In this document: positions 1 through 8,302 of the stretch, in pieces | How the letters are laid out: every line of letters begins with the position of its first letter | How positions within the stretch are numbered: position 1 is the stretch's first letter | DNA from: a bacterium | GTDB lineage: Bacteria > Chloroflexota > Dormibacteria > Dormibacterales > Dormibacteraceae | Direction: 5' to 3' | Assembly (NCBI GenBank): GCA_004299235.1 | Contig: SCQL01000033.1 | Span: 84,846 to 148,845, forward strand | Length of the DNA: 64,000 bases | The notes under the pieces: generated by a model | The model's input: only the letters and a program-made list of their open reading frames with translations | What the model was told of the DNA's origin: nothing | Databases searched by the model: none | Made by a program: the position numbers and the translations under genes

Positions 1-2894
1 TCGAACCCGTGGCGGCAGGCGATGTAGTAGAGCGCCAGCTGCACGTCGTAGAGCTCGGGGCCGAAGTACGCCTCGTACGCGTACCTCATCGGCTTGCCGG
101 AGCCGGTCTTGTAGTCGACCACCTCGACCTCGCCGTCGCCGACGTCGTTGACCCGGTCGATCTTGCCCACGATCTCGACGCCGTCGAGCTCGAGGTGAAA
201 CCGGCGCTCGATCGCGAGCGTGCCGAGCCTGCGGATGACCTGCCTGCCGGTGACGAACCTGATGTAGTTGCCGAGCAGCGATCGCACCTGCCGCTCTTCG
301 CGCCTGCGGTCGAGGACGCCTTCCATGCGAGAGAGGTAGCCGTCGAGATGTCCCTGCAGCGCGGTCTCGAGCCACGCCTTCTGCTGCTCGGACTCGAGCG
401 GCCGCCACTCCGGCTCGTGGGCGTGGAAATCCTCGAGCACCTCGTGCAGGAAGCCGCCCCGTTCCATCGCCACCGAGCGCGGCTCGTCGATGAGCCCGGG
501 ATGGTGGTTGTACCAGTAGAGCCGCGGGCACTTCAGGTAGTCGTTGAGCGTCGTCGGGCTGAAATGGTCGATGTGGACGGACGCCGGATTGCGGTCTGCT
601 CCGTAGGGCTCGAACGGCTCGCCCGACTCGGGATCCGCCAGGAAGGCCACCTCGAGGCCGAGCCGTGCCGCGCGTGCTACGGCGCCGTCGCTGAGCGTGC
701 CCGGCTGGGAGGCGATCAGCACCTCCGCCTCGCGCGCCAGCAGCACGTCGGCCGGCTGCAAACGTGCGGACGCGCGCGTGAGCTGGCGCGATTCGGCTGC
801 CGGCGACGCCATGCCCAGAAAGACGGACGGGCCCGCCTGGCGGAGGTACGCGTCGGCGAAGGTCATGTACAGGCGGCGCTTGGCCCGCGTCATGGCGACG
901 AAGGCCAGTCGCGCCTCCTCCGCCAGGTGGCCGTCGGGATCGGACGGCCACGAGGGCATGAAGCCCACCTTGAATCGCTCGAGCCACGCCCGGTCCTCGG
1001 TCTCCAGCAGCGGATGCGGCCGCGCATCGAGGGGAAACAGCCCGTGCGCGAAACCGGCGCAGAAAACGACCTCGAACTCGAGGCCCTTCGCCTGGTGGAC
1101 GGTCATCACCTGGACCGCATCGCGGCGGCCCGGGGCCGCCTCGCTGTCGTCGGCCGCGCCCGCCAGCAGCGCTTCGAGAGAACCGGTGATGTCGGCCAGC
1201 TTCGGCCGCGAGCCGTGCAGCCGCTCGTGCACCACCTCGATCGCCTCCAGGCCTTCGATCGCGGCCCGCAGGTCGGCGATCGCCTCTTCGCGCTGCTCCG
1301 CCGGGAGCTCGAGGTCGAGCAGGCGGCGCATGGCGCCATCCTCGATGAGAACCGAGTAGGCGAGGGCGGCCAAGGAGCTCGTCGACGCCCGACCGACCAG
1401 CCGGTGGCGGGCGACCATGGCGGCGTGCAGGCTGCCCAGCTCCTCTGCGGTGAGGAACTCCATGTAATCGGGCGCGGGGCTCTCCTCGGCCGGCGCTTCG
1501 CCACCCCACGGGAGTGGATAACGCTGGGGGTCGCGACCGGCGAGCACGTACATGAGGCGCCGCATCACGCGGGGGAGAGGCCTGCCCCTTTCGTGGGCGT
1601 GCGCGCGCAGACGGCTCAGCGTCCTGGCCCCGACGCCGCCCAGGCTCGAGGCCATGGCGCCTTCGAACGCGTCGGGATCATCGGGCCGGCGCAGCGATTC
1701 GAGGTAGCCGACGAGGAAGCGGACGACCTCATTGCGGGCGGTGGCGCCGGACCCCCGCACCTCATAGGGAAGGCCGAGGGCGCGCAGCGCCTCCTCGAAA
1801 GGCCCACCCAGCGTCGTCGTGCTGCGCAGCAGGATGGCGAAGTCGCGGGGCCGGAGCCCGGGCGATTCGGCGAGGAGGCGCTTGATCTCGCGAGCGCAGA
1901 AGAACGCCTCGTCGACGGGGTCGCTCTCGCGTGTGACGACCACCGTGGGCGGCCGCGATTCGACCGTGGTCCGCAGCGCGCGCAGAGGACGGCCCGGTTG
2001 CGTGGCGGCAAGCAGATGCTCGCCGGCGTCGAGCGCCTCCTGGGAGCAGCGGCGGCACTCCTCGAGCCGCTCCGTGGCGCCGCCGTACACCGCGGTGAAG
2101 TCATGGCTGAGCAGGCGCGGCACGGTGCCACGGAACCCATAGATCGACTGGTCGGGGTCGCCCACCACGACCAGGCGGGGATGAGCCTGCGGTGGCGCGA
2201 TCAGCTGCAGCAGCTCGAACTGCGCCGGGTCGACGTCCTGGAACTCGTCGACCAGCACGAGCCGGAACCGGTCACGCATCCGCTGGCGCAGCTCAAGGTT
2301 GGACTGCAGGAGCTCGATGGCGCGGATGATCAGGTCGCGGAAGTCGAGCATCCCCGCTCGCCGCATGCGGTCCTGGTGCGCCTGATACGCGGCCGCCAGC
2401 ACGCGCAGGCGCTCGGTTGCGCTCGCTTCGGCGGCGAGCAGAAGCGGTGAGGGCAGGACCAGGTTCTGTTTCATCAGAGCGACGAAGGTCAGGACGTCCC
2501 GCGCGAAGGCGTCGGATCGGCGGACCCCCTCCAGCGACCCCAGCACGGCAGGGTCCAGCTCGGCGAGCACCCGCCGCATGACCATCCACTCCTGGAACCC
2601 GTTGAGCAGCAGCCGCTCGCGATCGGGCGAGTGTTCGCGCAGCAGGCGCGCGCAAAAACTGTGGAAGGTCGATATCCACGCCTCGCCGTAGTCGTCCTCG
2701 AGCCTCTGATCGATCCGGCGCGCGATCTCGGCGGCGGCCCCGGTCGAGAACGTGAGGACCAGGATCTCGCCGCGCCCGGCCGTGCCTCCACGCACCGCCT
2801 GCTCGTAAAGGTCGACGAGGGTATGGGTCTTGCCGGTGCCCGGCCCGGCGAGCACGCGCAGTGGTCCGTCGATTGCATGGATGTCGAGTGGCAA
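1..2894 (-). CDS. UvrD/PcrA-family ATP-dependent DNA helicase with C-terminal PD-(D/E)XK nuclease domain (3' end cut by window)
   Basis: The minus strand reads without a stop from a TTG at 2894 through the left edge (about 964 codons), so the protein is incomplete at its C-terminus. The start is TTG preceded by GGAGGAG, and an in-frame TAA lies just upstream. Near residue 17 is the Walker A motif GPGTGKT. Near residue 216 is the UvrD motif II DEFQDVD, followed by GDPDQSIYGFRG. Later come QAKGLEFEVVF and AFVAMTRAKRRLY, the classical UvrD motifs V and VI. Around residues 800-930 is a RecB-like nuclease region with HFSPTTLNDYLKCPRLY and VVDYKTG, the catalytic DYK signature. The family (AddA-like or UvrD-Cas4-type fusions) resects or unwinds DNA ends in recombination repair. 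It follows the GT87 gene by 30 nt. Long open frames on the plus strand over this gene are shadows of its high-GC codons. Confidence 0.9.
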   Translation of the reverse strand, partial: MPLDIHAIDGPLRVLAGPGTGKTHTLVDLYEQAVRGGTAGRGEILVLTFSTGAAAEIARRIDQRLEDDYGEAWISTFHSFCARLLREHSPDRERLLLNGFQEWMVMRRVLAELDPAVLGSLEGVRRSDAFARDVLTFVALMKQNLVLPSPLLLAAEASATERLRVLAAAYQAHQDRMRRAGMLDFRDLIIRAIELLQSNLELRQRMRDRFRLVLVDEFQDVDPAQFELLQLIAPPQAHPRLVVVGDPDQSIYGFRGTVPRLLSHDFTAVYGGATERLEECRRCSQEALDAGEHLLAATQPGRPLRALRTTVESRPPTVVVTRESDPVDEAFFCAREIKRLLAESPGLRPRDFAILLRSTTTLGGPFEEALRALGLPYEVRGSGATARNEVVRFLVGYLESLRRPDDPDAFEGAMASSLGGVGARTLSRLRAHAHERGRPLPRVMRRLMYVLAGRDPQRYPLPWGGEAPAEESPAPDYMEFLTAEELGSLHAAMVARHRLVGRASTSSLAALAYSVLIEDGAMRRLLDLELPAEQREEAIADLRAAIEGLEAIEVVHERLHGSRPKLADITGSLEALLAGAADDSEAAPGRRDAVQVMTVHQAKGLEFEVVFCAGFAHGLFPLDARPHPLLETEDRAWLERFKVGFMPSWPSDPDGHLAEEARLAFVAMTRAKRRLYMTFADAYLRQAGPSVFLGMASPAAESRQLTRASARLQPADVLLAREAEVLIASQPGTLSDGAVARAARLGLEVAFLADPESGEPFEPYGADRNPASVHIDHFSPTTLNDYLKCPRLYWYNHHPGLIDEPRSVAMERGGFLHEVLEDFHAHEPEWRPLESEQQKAWLETALQGHLDGYLSRMEGVLDRRREERQVRSLLGNYIRFVTGRQVIRRLGTLAIERRFHLELDGVEIVGKIDRVNDVGDGEVEVVDYKTGSGKPMRYAYEAYFGPELYDVQLALYYIACRHGF

Positions 2895-2924
2895 AGACTC
2901 CTCCGATTGGCGCGGGCGACCTGA

Positions 2925-4049
2925 TTATGCAGGCGCCCGTGTTCGCAAGTCAGCCGCGCCTGTCAAGGGCCGCCACGCCGCCACCACCAGCGCCGCGAGC
3001 AGGACCAGCTCCAGCAGCGGCCAGCGGTTCAGGCTGGGACCCACCCCGCTCAAGAACACGAATGGGCTGGCGATGATCCATCCCACCGCCAGCGCCGCAC
3101 GCCACGCAGCCGCCGGCCGGTCCTCCCAAACCATCCACCCGGCGGCGGCCAGCAGGCAGAGATCGGAGGCGTGGAGGTACGGCGCGACCAGCAGCGACGC
3201 GACCGCGGCCACGGCGATGACCAGACCGGGCGATTCTCGAAGCCTGAAGGCCGCCGCCAGAGCGGCGCCGACGATGGCCAGGCGGACCGCCGCCGCGGCG
3301 ACTCCGCCGATGCCGAGAGCGCCTTCGAGCGTGAGCGACTGCGCGCCCCTCGGAAGCGGTCCGGCCAGCTGGCTCAGGTACGCCGAGGCACCATGCGGCC
3401 CGAGCATCAACAGGCTGACGCCGACCAGCGCAGCGGCCGCGACGGCCCAGGTCATGAAGCTCCGATGCCGGCCGGCCACAAGCAGGGCGATGGGGACCAG
3501 GATCGCCGTGTTGGGCTTCAGCAGCAGCGACGAGAGGACCAGCCCGGCGGCCACGTTGCGATCCTCGCGCAGGAGCCGCCATGCCACCACCACGCAGGCG
3601 GCGACCAGGGGCACGACCTGCCCCAGGACGACCGCGTGCAGCACCCACCAGGGCGCGATCGCCGCCGCGACCGCGATCCACCTGATCACGCCATGGCTCG
3701 CGCCCGACCAGGCCAGCGCGGCGGCAAACGCCAACAAGGCGAGGACCGCCCAGACGGCGTAGGCCGGCACGTAGGGCAGCGGCGCCAGCGCCGCGGCCAG
3801 CCAGGCGACAGGTGGAGTGCTGAGGAACGGTTGCGACCTCTGGCTCGGCACCAGGAGCTTTTGCTCGGCCGCGACCAGCGGCTGGTCGTAGATGTGCGAC
3901 CAGCCCTGCTGCAGGCCGACTCGGGCGGCCGCCTCGTAGGTGTGGAAGTCGATGCCGGTGGCCTCGGCGCGGTGCGAGAGATCGACCGCGAGGGCGATCA
4001 GCACCACGCCGAAACCGAGCACCAGCCAGAGGCGGCGGGTGGTGGTCAC
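2925..4049 (-). CDS. GT87-family (DUF2029) integral-membrane glycosyltransferase
   Basis: A 374-residue very hydrophobic protein with about ten predicted membrane segments and an N-terminal TM helix. The luminal loop after TM1 contains GIDFHTYEAAARVGLQQGW and IYDQ, the acidic first-loop signature of DUF2029/GT87 polyprenol-phosphate-mannose-dependent mannosyltransferases. These enzymes transfer sugars from lipid-linked donors on the outer face of the membrane into cell-envelope glycans. The gene is divergent from a GT39-type enzyme at 4159, which suggests a shared envelope-glycan role. The acceptor cannot be told from the sequence. Confidence 0.75.
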   Translation of the reverse strand: MTTTRRLWLVLGFGVVLIALAVDLSHRAEATGIDFHTYEAAARVGLQQGWSHIYDQPLVAAEQKLLVPSQRSQPFLSTPPVAWLAAALAPLPYVPAYAVWAVLALLAFAAALAWSGASHGVIRWIAVAAAIAPWWVLHAVVLGQVVPLVAACVVVAWRLLREDRNVAAGLVLSSLLLKPNTAILVPIALLVAGRHRSFMTWAVAAAALVGVSLLMLGPHGASAYLSQLAGPLPRGAQSLTLEGALGIGGVAAAAVRLAIVGAALAAAFRLRESPGLVIAVAAVASLLVAPYLHASDLCLLAAAGWMVWEDRPAAAWRAALAVGWIIASPFVFLSGVGPSLNRWPLLELVLLAALVVAAWRPLTGAADLRTRAPA

Positions 4050-4158
4050 CGTTCGACGTTACCGCAGTCCGGGCGCGGGCCTCTCATGTGCCGGTTTCGC
4101 CTCCTGGGGCAGGGAGGCGACCGAGGAGGGGCCGCGTTCAACCTTATAGTCGAAACGC

Positions 4159-5646
4159 ATGGCAGGGCTCGCGACGGCACGCCGCGCTCAGCCCCTGTTC
4201 TGGGGGGCGGTGGTCGCGGTCACGGTCATCGTCGCGCACCTGCCGTCCTTCTTGCACCGGCTGCTCGACGGCGATGAGGCGATCTACGGCTCGATCGCGG
4301 CCCTGATGAACACCGGCGCCCAGCTCTATGCGCAAGGCGGAGTGGACAACAAGCCGCCCGGGATCTTCTGGGTCTACGCGGCGACCTTTCACCTGGCCGG
4401 CGCCTATCAGATGACGGCGATTCACGCCGTCGGGCTCGCCGTCGTCGCCGCCACGTGCGTGCTGCTCTTCATCGCCGGCCGCGACCTCGCGAGCGTCCGC
4501 GCCGGTCTGCTGGCGGCTCTCCTCTACGGCGTCATCACGGCCGCCGGCAACCCGCGCCTGCTCGCCTCGAACACTGAGCTGTTCATGATGCTGCCGCTCA
4601 CGGCCTCCGTCCTCCTGATGCTGCGCCGCCAGTGGCTCTGGTCGGGCGTGCTGCTCGTGGCGGCGGGGGCGTTCCGGCAGGTGGCGGCGGTCAACCTGCC
4701 GCTGGTCCTCGTCGCCATCGTGTGGCTCGAGCCGCCTGGGCGGCGGTGGCGTGCATCAGGGAGGTTTGCCGGCGGCATCCTTGCCGGCATGGTGGCGGGC
4801 GCGCTGCTGGTGGGGCTGACGGGTTCGCTTCCCGGCTTCTGGCGCTGGACGGTCGGCAGCCTCTACGGATACGCGTCGACGAACTGGACGCCCGGCGTGG
4901 TCTGGCCGCGGGCCCAGGACAGCATCGTGCCCTTTTTCGTCGACCTGGCCGTGCCCTGGGTGGCGGCGATCGGGTTCGCGTGGCGCTGGCCCCGCCTGCA
5001 GCCGGGTGAGCGGCTGGTCCTGCTCTGGCTCTCCGCCGGCATGCTGGGATCGCTCGCCGGCGGCCACCTCTCATGGCATTACTTCATCCAGGCGATGGGG
5101 CCGCTCGCACTGGTCGCGGCGATGGCCCTCGACCAGGTGTCCGCGCGCAGGTGGGTGGCGATCGCAGCCGCCGCCGGCATCGCGATCCCCGCGATCGCAT
5201 GGTGGGCGTTCGACCTCAGCGCCGATCCTTTGACCTATGACTTCGGCCCGCCCGTCCCGCGGCACCAGCTGGTCGCCGCGTACATCCACGACCACACGCG
5301 GCCGGATGACCGCGTCTTCGTCTGGGGCGACTGGCCGGCTCTTTACATCGAATCAGACCGCTTGATGTCCGGCCGCTTTCCCGGCTTCCTGCGTGGATTC
5401 GCGCGCGGTTCCGGGCTGCCGCCCAGCAACTGGGACACGACGCCGGATGTCTGGCCGCTGCTCGAGTCCGATCTCCGTGCCCATCCGCCATCCCTCATCG
5501 TCGACACCGCCGCCGCCGGCTGGAGCGATTTCGCGACCTATCCGATGCGCGATTACCCGGTGCTGGCGGGCCTCGTGGCGAGCCGGTATCACGCGGTGGC
5601 GACCATCGACGGCGTCGTCGTCTACGCGCCCATCGGCACCACTTGA
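4159..5646 (+). CDS. GT39/ArnT-like membrane glycosyltransferase
   Basis: A 495-residue polytopic protein with about eleven hydrophobic segments. The first periplasmic loop has LLDGDEAIYGSIAALMNTG and DNKPPGIFW, the Asp-Glu and K-P-P motif of the PMT_2/GT39 family (ArnT, dolichyl-P-mannose mannosyltransferases). The Asp-Glu pair is the expected catalytic/metal site. A soluble C-terminal tail of about 120 residues follows the last TM (DDRVFVWGDWPALYIESD region). The ATG at 4159 is about 12 nt downstream of a TATAGT-like -10, so the transcript may be nearly leaderless. It is divergent from the GT87 gene. Donor and acceptor are unknown. Confidence 0.75.
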   Translation: MAGLATARRAQPLFWGAVVAVTVIVAHLPSFLHRLLDGDEAIYGSIAALMNTGAQLYAQGGVDNKPPGIFWVYAATFHLAGAYQMTAIHAVGLAVVAATCVLLFIAGRDLASVRAGLLAALLYGVITAAGNPRLLASNTELFMMLPLTASVLLMLRRQWLWSGVLLVAAGAFRQVAAVNLPLVLVAIVWLEPPGRRWRASGRFAGGILAGMVAGALLVGLTGSLPGFWRWTVGSLYGYASTNWTPGVVWPRAQDSIVPFFVDLAVPWVAAIGFAWRWPRLQPGERLVLLWLSAGMLGSLAGGHLSWHYFIQAMGPLALVAAMALDQVSARRWVAIAAAAGIAIPAIAWWAFDLSADPLTYDFGPPVPRHQLVAAYIHDHTRPDDRVFVWGDWPALYIESDRLMSGRFPGFLRGFARGSGLPPSNWDTTPDVWPLLESDLRAHPPSLIVDTAAAGWSDFATYPMRDYPVLAGLVASRYHAVATIDGVVVYAPIGTT

Positions 5647-5657
5647 GGGGACGCGGC

Positions 5658-6260
5658 TCAGTCCGGCGAGGGCTTCACCGGCCGCTTGATCTCGAGGATC
5701 CGAGGCTCGCCCATCGCCACGGCGACGAGCCCGTCGAAGATCCGCAGCGCATCGGCGCCCTCCGGCGCGTCCGCCAGACGCACGTAGGCCGCGGCGCCGC
5801 CGGCAAAGACGAATGTCGGCGTCCCGAAAACGCCATGCTCCGCCACGGCGTGCCGGTGGTCGCGCGCCAGGGGGCGGAGGATATCGGGGTCGGCGATGTC
5901 CTGGCGGAAGCGATCGAGGTCCAAGCCGGATTCGACGGCGACGCGCTCGACCACGTCGACCCGGTTGATGTCCAGGCGATCGCGGTGGCGCGCGTGGAGG
6001 AGCGGCATATGCAAGTCATCGAAGCGTCCCTGACGGCGAGCCGCCGCCGCCGCTTTGAACGCCAGCCGGCCCCTGACCCTGTCGGCGGCCGGCGCATCCC
6101 AAACGGTCCACCCGTCATCCTTGGAGGCCACCTGGGTCAGCGAGAAGTAACGCCACCCGACCTTGAGCTCGCGCTGCTTTGAATCACGAACGTTCTGGAG
6201 CAGGACTGATGCCCGATACACGAATGGGCACAGGTAGTCGTAGAAGACCTCGAACTCCAT
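5658..6260 (-). CDS. DsbA-family thioredoxin-fold protein (FrnE/2-hydroxychromene-2-carboxylate isomerase-like)
   Basis: About 200 residues. It begins MEFEVFYDYLCPFVY, the DsbA/FrnE-type first strand and active-site helix, and it ends with the cis-Pro segment FGTPTFVFAGG. The usual CxxC is reduced to a single Cys (CPFVY), so a disulphide oxidase role is unlikely. A GSH-dependent isomerase-like or non-redox role is possible. I prefer the ATG at 6260 (GGAAGG just upstream) over the GTG at 6278. The gene converges with the GT39 gene (gap 11 nt) and its start overlaps the upstream region of the divergent CPBP gene. Confidence 0.7.
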   Translation of the reverse strand: MEFEVFYDYLCPFVYRASVLLQNVRDSKQRELKVGWRYFSLTQVASKDDGWTVWDAPAADRVRGRLAFKAAAAARRQGRFDDLHMPLLHARHRDRLDINRVDVVERVAVESGLDLDRFRQDIADPDILRPLARDHRHAVAEHGVFGTPTFVFAGGAAAYVRLADAPEGADALRIFDGLVAVAMGEPRILEIKRPVKPSPD

Positions 6261-6333
6261 GACCTTCCGATCCCCCACGCCAAAGACTGCAACCCGCCTG
6301 GTGTCGACTCGTATTCCCGACAGCTGGGCCTGG

Positions 6334-6891
6334 ATGCGCCCCGACCTCCTGGTCCGTCTCCTGCCCCTTGCCGCCGCATGCGCCCTCGCCGATCAGCTGT
6401 TCCACGGGCCCGCATGGCTTGGGTTGGGGCTGGGCCGGCCTGATGTTCAAGCGCTGTTTGCCGCCGTCGCGGCGCCGCTGATGTTCGCGATCGCGGTCGC
6501 GGTGCAGTTGTATTTGACCCGCCGAAGGGGGGCGCTGAGCGTTCCGGCCGACGCCGGTGACGCCTGGTTCCAGGCCGGCTTCTATCTCTTCAACGGGCCC
6601 ATCGAGGAAGCCTTCTTCCGCGGACTGCTGCAGGGCGGCCTCGGCAGCCTGTGGGGGCCGCCGCTGGGATTCGTGATCGCCACCACCGTTTACGTCCTCT
6701 ATCACCGTCTCGGCCGGTGGGCGTGGGCCGACACGTTCGCGACCGCCCTCGTGGGCGTGCCGCTGGGCATCGCCTTTTGGATTCTGCCCGGGCCGCCGTC
6801 GGTCCTCGGCGTCTCTATCGCGCACATCGCCGCCACATGCGGCTTCCTCGGCCCTGGCCCGTACCTGCTGAAGAAGCTGCGGCTCCTCTAG
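6334..6891 (+). CDS. CPBP-family intramembrane glutamic endopeptidase
   Basis: A small polytopic membrane protein (about 185 residues from the ATG at 6334, or 210 from an ATG at 6259 that would overlap the divergent DsbA-like gene). The motif PIEEAFFRGLLQ is the EExxxR catalytic motif of the CPBP/Abi (Rce1-like) protease family. A second conserved region carries the histidine in VLYHRLGRW, and a third lies at VSIAHIAATCGF. These enzymes cleave within membranes (CaaX-type or bacteriocin-immunity proteases). The substrate here is unknown. The later start places the N-terminus directly before TM1. Confidence 0.75.
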   Translation: MRPDLLVRLLPLAAACALADQLFHGPAWLGLGLGRPDVQALFAAVAAPLMFAIAVAVQLYLTRRRGALSVPADAGDAWFQAGFYLFNGPIEEAFFRGLLQGGLGSLWGPPLGFVIATTVYVLYHRLGRWAWADTFATALVGVPLGIAFWILPGPPSVLGVSIAHIAATCGFLGPGPYLLKKLRLL

Positions 6892-6926
6892 GCCTGGCGC
6901 CGCCGGATCGCGCCCGCCGAATATAC

Positions 6927-8108
6927 ATGCGCGTGATCGATCTCGACCCACGGCAGCAGCGGACCCTTGTCTGGGCCGGGCTCGCCGTCGTCCTCGCCGC
7001 GTTTGACGGCTCGGTGCTCGTGCTCGCGCTGCCCGCTGTCGCCTCCGACTTCAACGCGCAGACCCCGGCGCTTTCGAACCTGGGCTCGGTGCTGGCCCTG
7101 GGGGCGCTCGGGGCGCTCCCGCTGGCGACGCTGGCGGACCATTTCGGGCGGCGCCGCCTGATCGCCATCGGGGTGGCCGGCTTCTCGCTGGCGAATTTCG
7201 CCAGCGCGTTCGCGCCCTCGCTGACGGCGCTCGCCCTGCTCCGCCTGGTGGCGGTGTGCTTCGAGGCGCTGGTCGGCGGCGTGGCGACGGCGCTCATCGT
7301 CGAAGAGGCGCCGCCGGCGCGACGCGGCCAGGCGGTGAGCGTGCTGGCTCTGCTCGCCGGCGCCGGCACCGCGATCACGGTGGCCGGCTACCCCATGGTG
7401 GCGCCGCACTGGCGGTGGCTTTTCCTGGCGGGCGGGATCGGGCTGCCGGCGGCGCCGGCGATCTGGTTCCGCCTGCCCGAGGGACGGACCTGGCAGGGGG
7501 TGCGCCTGAGCGGATCCGCGCTGCGCCTGCTCATGACGGCGCCATGGCTCCGGCGGGTGGCGGTCATCGCCGCGACGACCGCCCTGCTGGCCGTGCTGCT
7601 GGAGCCGGCGGGGCTCCTCTTCACCGTGTACGCGAGCCGGGCGCTGAGGCTGTCGCCGCTCGCCGTCAGCGTGCTGATCGCCGTCTCCGGCGGGGTGGGC
7701 GCGACCGCATTCCTGGCCGGCGGATTCCTGAGCGACCGCTACGGCCGGCGCGCTCCGGCGATCGCGCTGACCGCCGCCACCGCGATCTCCGCCAGCTTGA
7801 GCTTCGCCACCTCGGCAGCCGGCTTTTTCGCCGGCAACGTGCTGTGGAGCGCGTTCGCCAGCGCGGCCGCGCCGGTGTTCGGCGCCTGGTCGGCGGAGCT
7901 GTTCCCAACCCGGGCGCGAGCCACCGCCGAGGCCGTGGGGGCGGTGGCGGCGGCGGTGGGAAGCATCGCCGGCCTCCAGGCGGTCGGTCTCATCTCGCAG
8001 TCCGCCGGTCTTGGACGGGCGATCGAGATCGTCGGCGTGCCGGCGCTCGCCGGCGCCTTTCTGCTCTTCTGGCTGCCGGAGACGAAGCAGGCCCCGCTTC
8101 CCGACTGA
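6927..8108 (+). CDS. MFS transporter
   Basis: 393 residues, about twelve TM helices. The cytoplasmic loop 2-3 signature reads TLADHFGRRRLIAIGVAGF, a good match to the major facilitator motif A, and the equivalent in the second half is GGFLSDRYGRRAPAIAL. The true start is the ATG at 6927 (MRVIDLDPRQQ). Longer open frame upstream overlaps the CPBP gene in another frame and is not used. It lies 35 nt after the CPBP protease gene on the same strand, possibly cotranscribed. The substrate is unpredictable; the general type is sugar-like or drug-like MFS. Confidence 0.8.
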   Translation: MRVIDLDPRQQRTLVWAGLAVVLAAFDGSVLVLALPAVASDFNAQTPALSNLGSVLALGALGALPLATLADHFGRRRLIAIGVAGFSLANFASAFAPSLTALALLRLVAVCFEALVGGVATALIVEEAPPARRGQAVSVLALLAGAGTAITVAGYPMVAPHWRWLFLAGGIGLPAAPAIWFRLPEGRTWQGVRLSGSALRLLMTAPWLRRVAVIAATTALLAVLLEPAGLLFTVYASRALRLSPLAVSVLIAVSGGVGATAFLAGGFLSDRYGRRAPAIALTAATAISASLSFATSAAGFFAGNVLWSAFASAAAPVFGAWSAELFPTRARATAEAVGAVAAAVGSIAGLQAVGLISQSAGLGRAIEIVGVPALAGAFLLFWLPETKQAPLPD

Positions 8109-8217
8109 GAGGAACGTTTGGCCTTGCCGCCCCCGATCGAGATCGGTGATGAACGGCCTATGCAATCTTGCAACCCCGCCGCCTGTGTTAACGTAAGCCC
8201 TGCCCATTGGGGTGCTC

Positions 8218-8233
8218 GGTCCCGCCTGGGACC
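8218..8233 (+). terminator. Hairpin in the gap between MFS and helicase genes
   Basis: A perfect 6-bp stem with a 4-nt loop (GGTCCC gcct GGGACC), followed by CCTTCTT. It sits about 110 nt after the MFS stop and 70 nt before the helicase start. It could be a weak terminator or a leader hairpin for the downstream gene. A short palindrome TGCAATCTTGCA at 8161-8172 lies just upstream. Nothing else is seen in 8109-8302. Confidence 0.35.
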
Positions 8234-8302
8234 CCTTCTTAAGTGACTTGATCCCCATTTCACGGTTCGCCCGTACCCGGCCATTCTCGAGGCTCGCCTG
8301 AG

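Noticed and set aside
9..2450. 813-codon open frame on the plus strand
   Set aside because: It is antisense to the clearly recognisable UvrD helicase-nuclease. Its translation has no family features and a biased Arg/Ala/Asp composition typical of high-GC shadows.
3171..4277. 368-codon plus-strand open frame
   Set aside because: It lies over the GT87 gene and the divergent promoter. The product is low-complexity Arg/Gln/Asp-rich and antisense.
6888..8258. 456-codon minus-strand open frame
   Set aside because: Antisense to an MFS transporter with all its motifs; the composition is Arg/Gln/Gly-rich noise.
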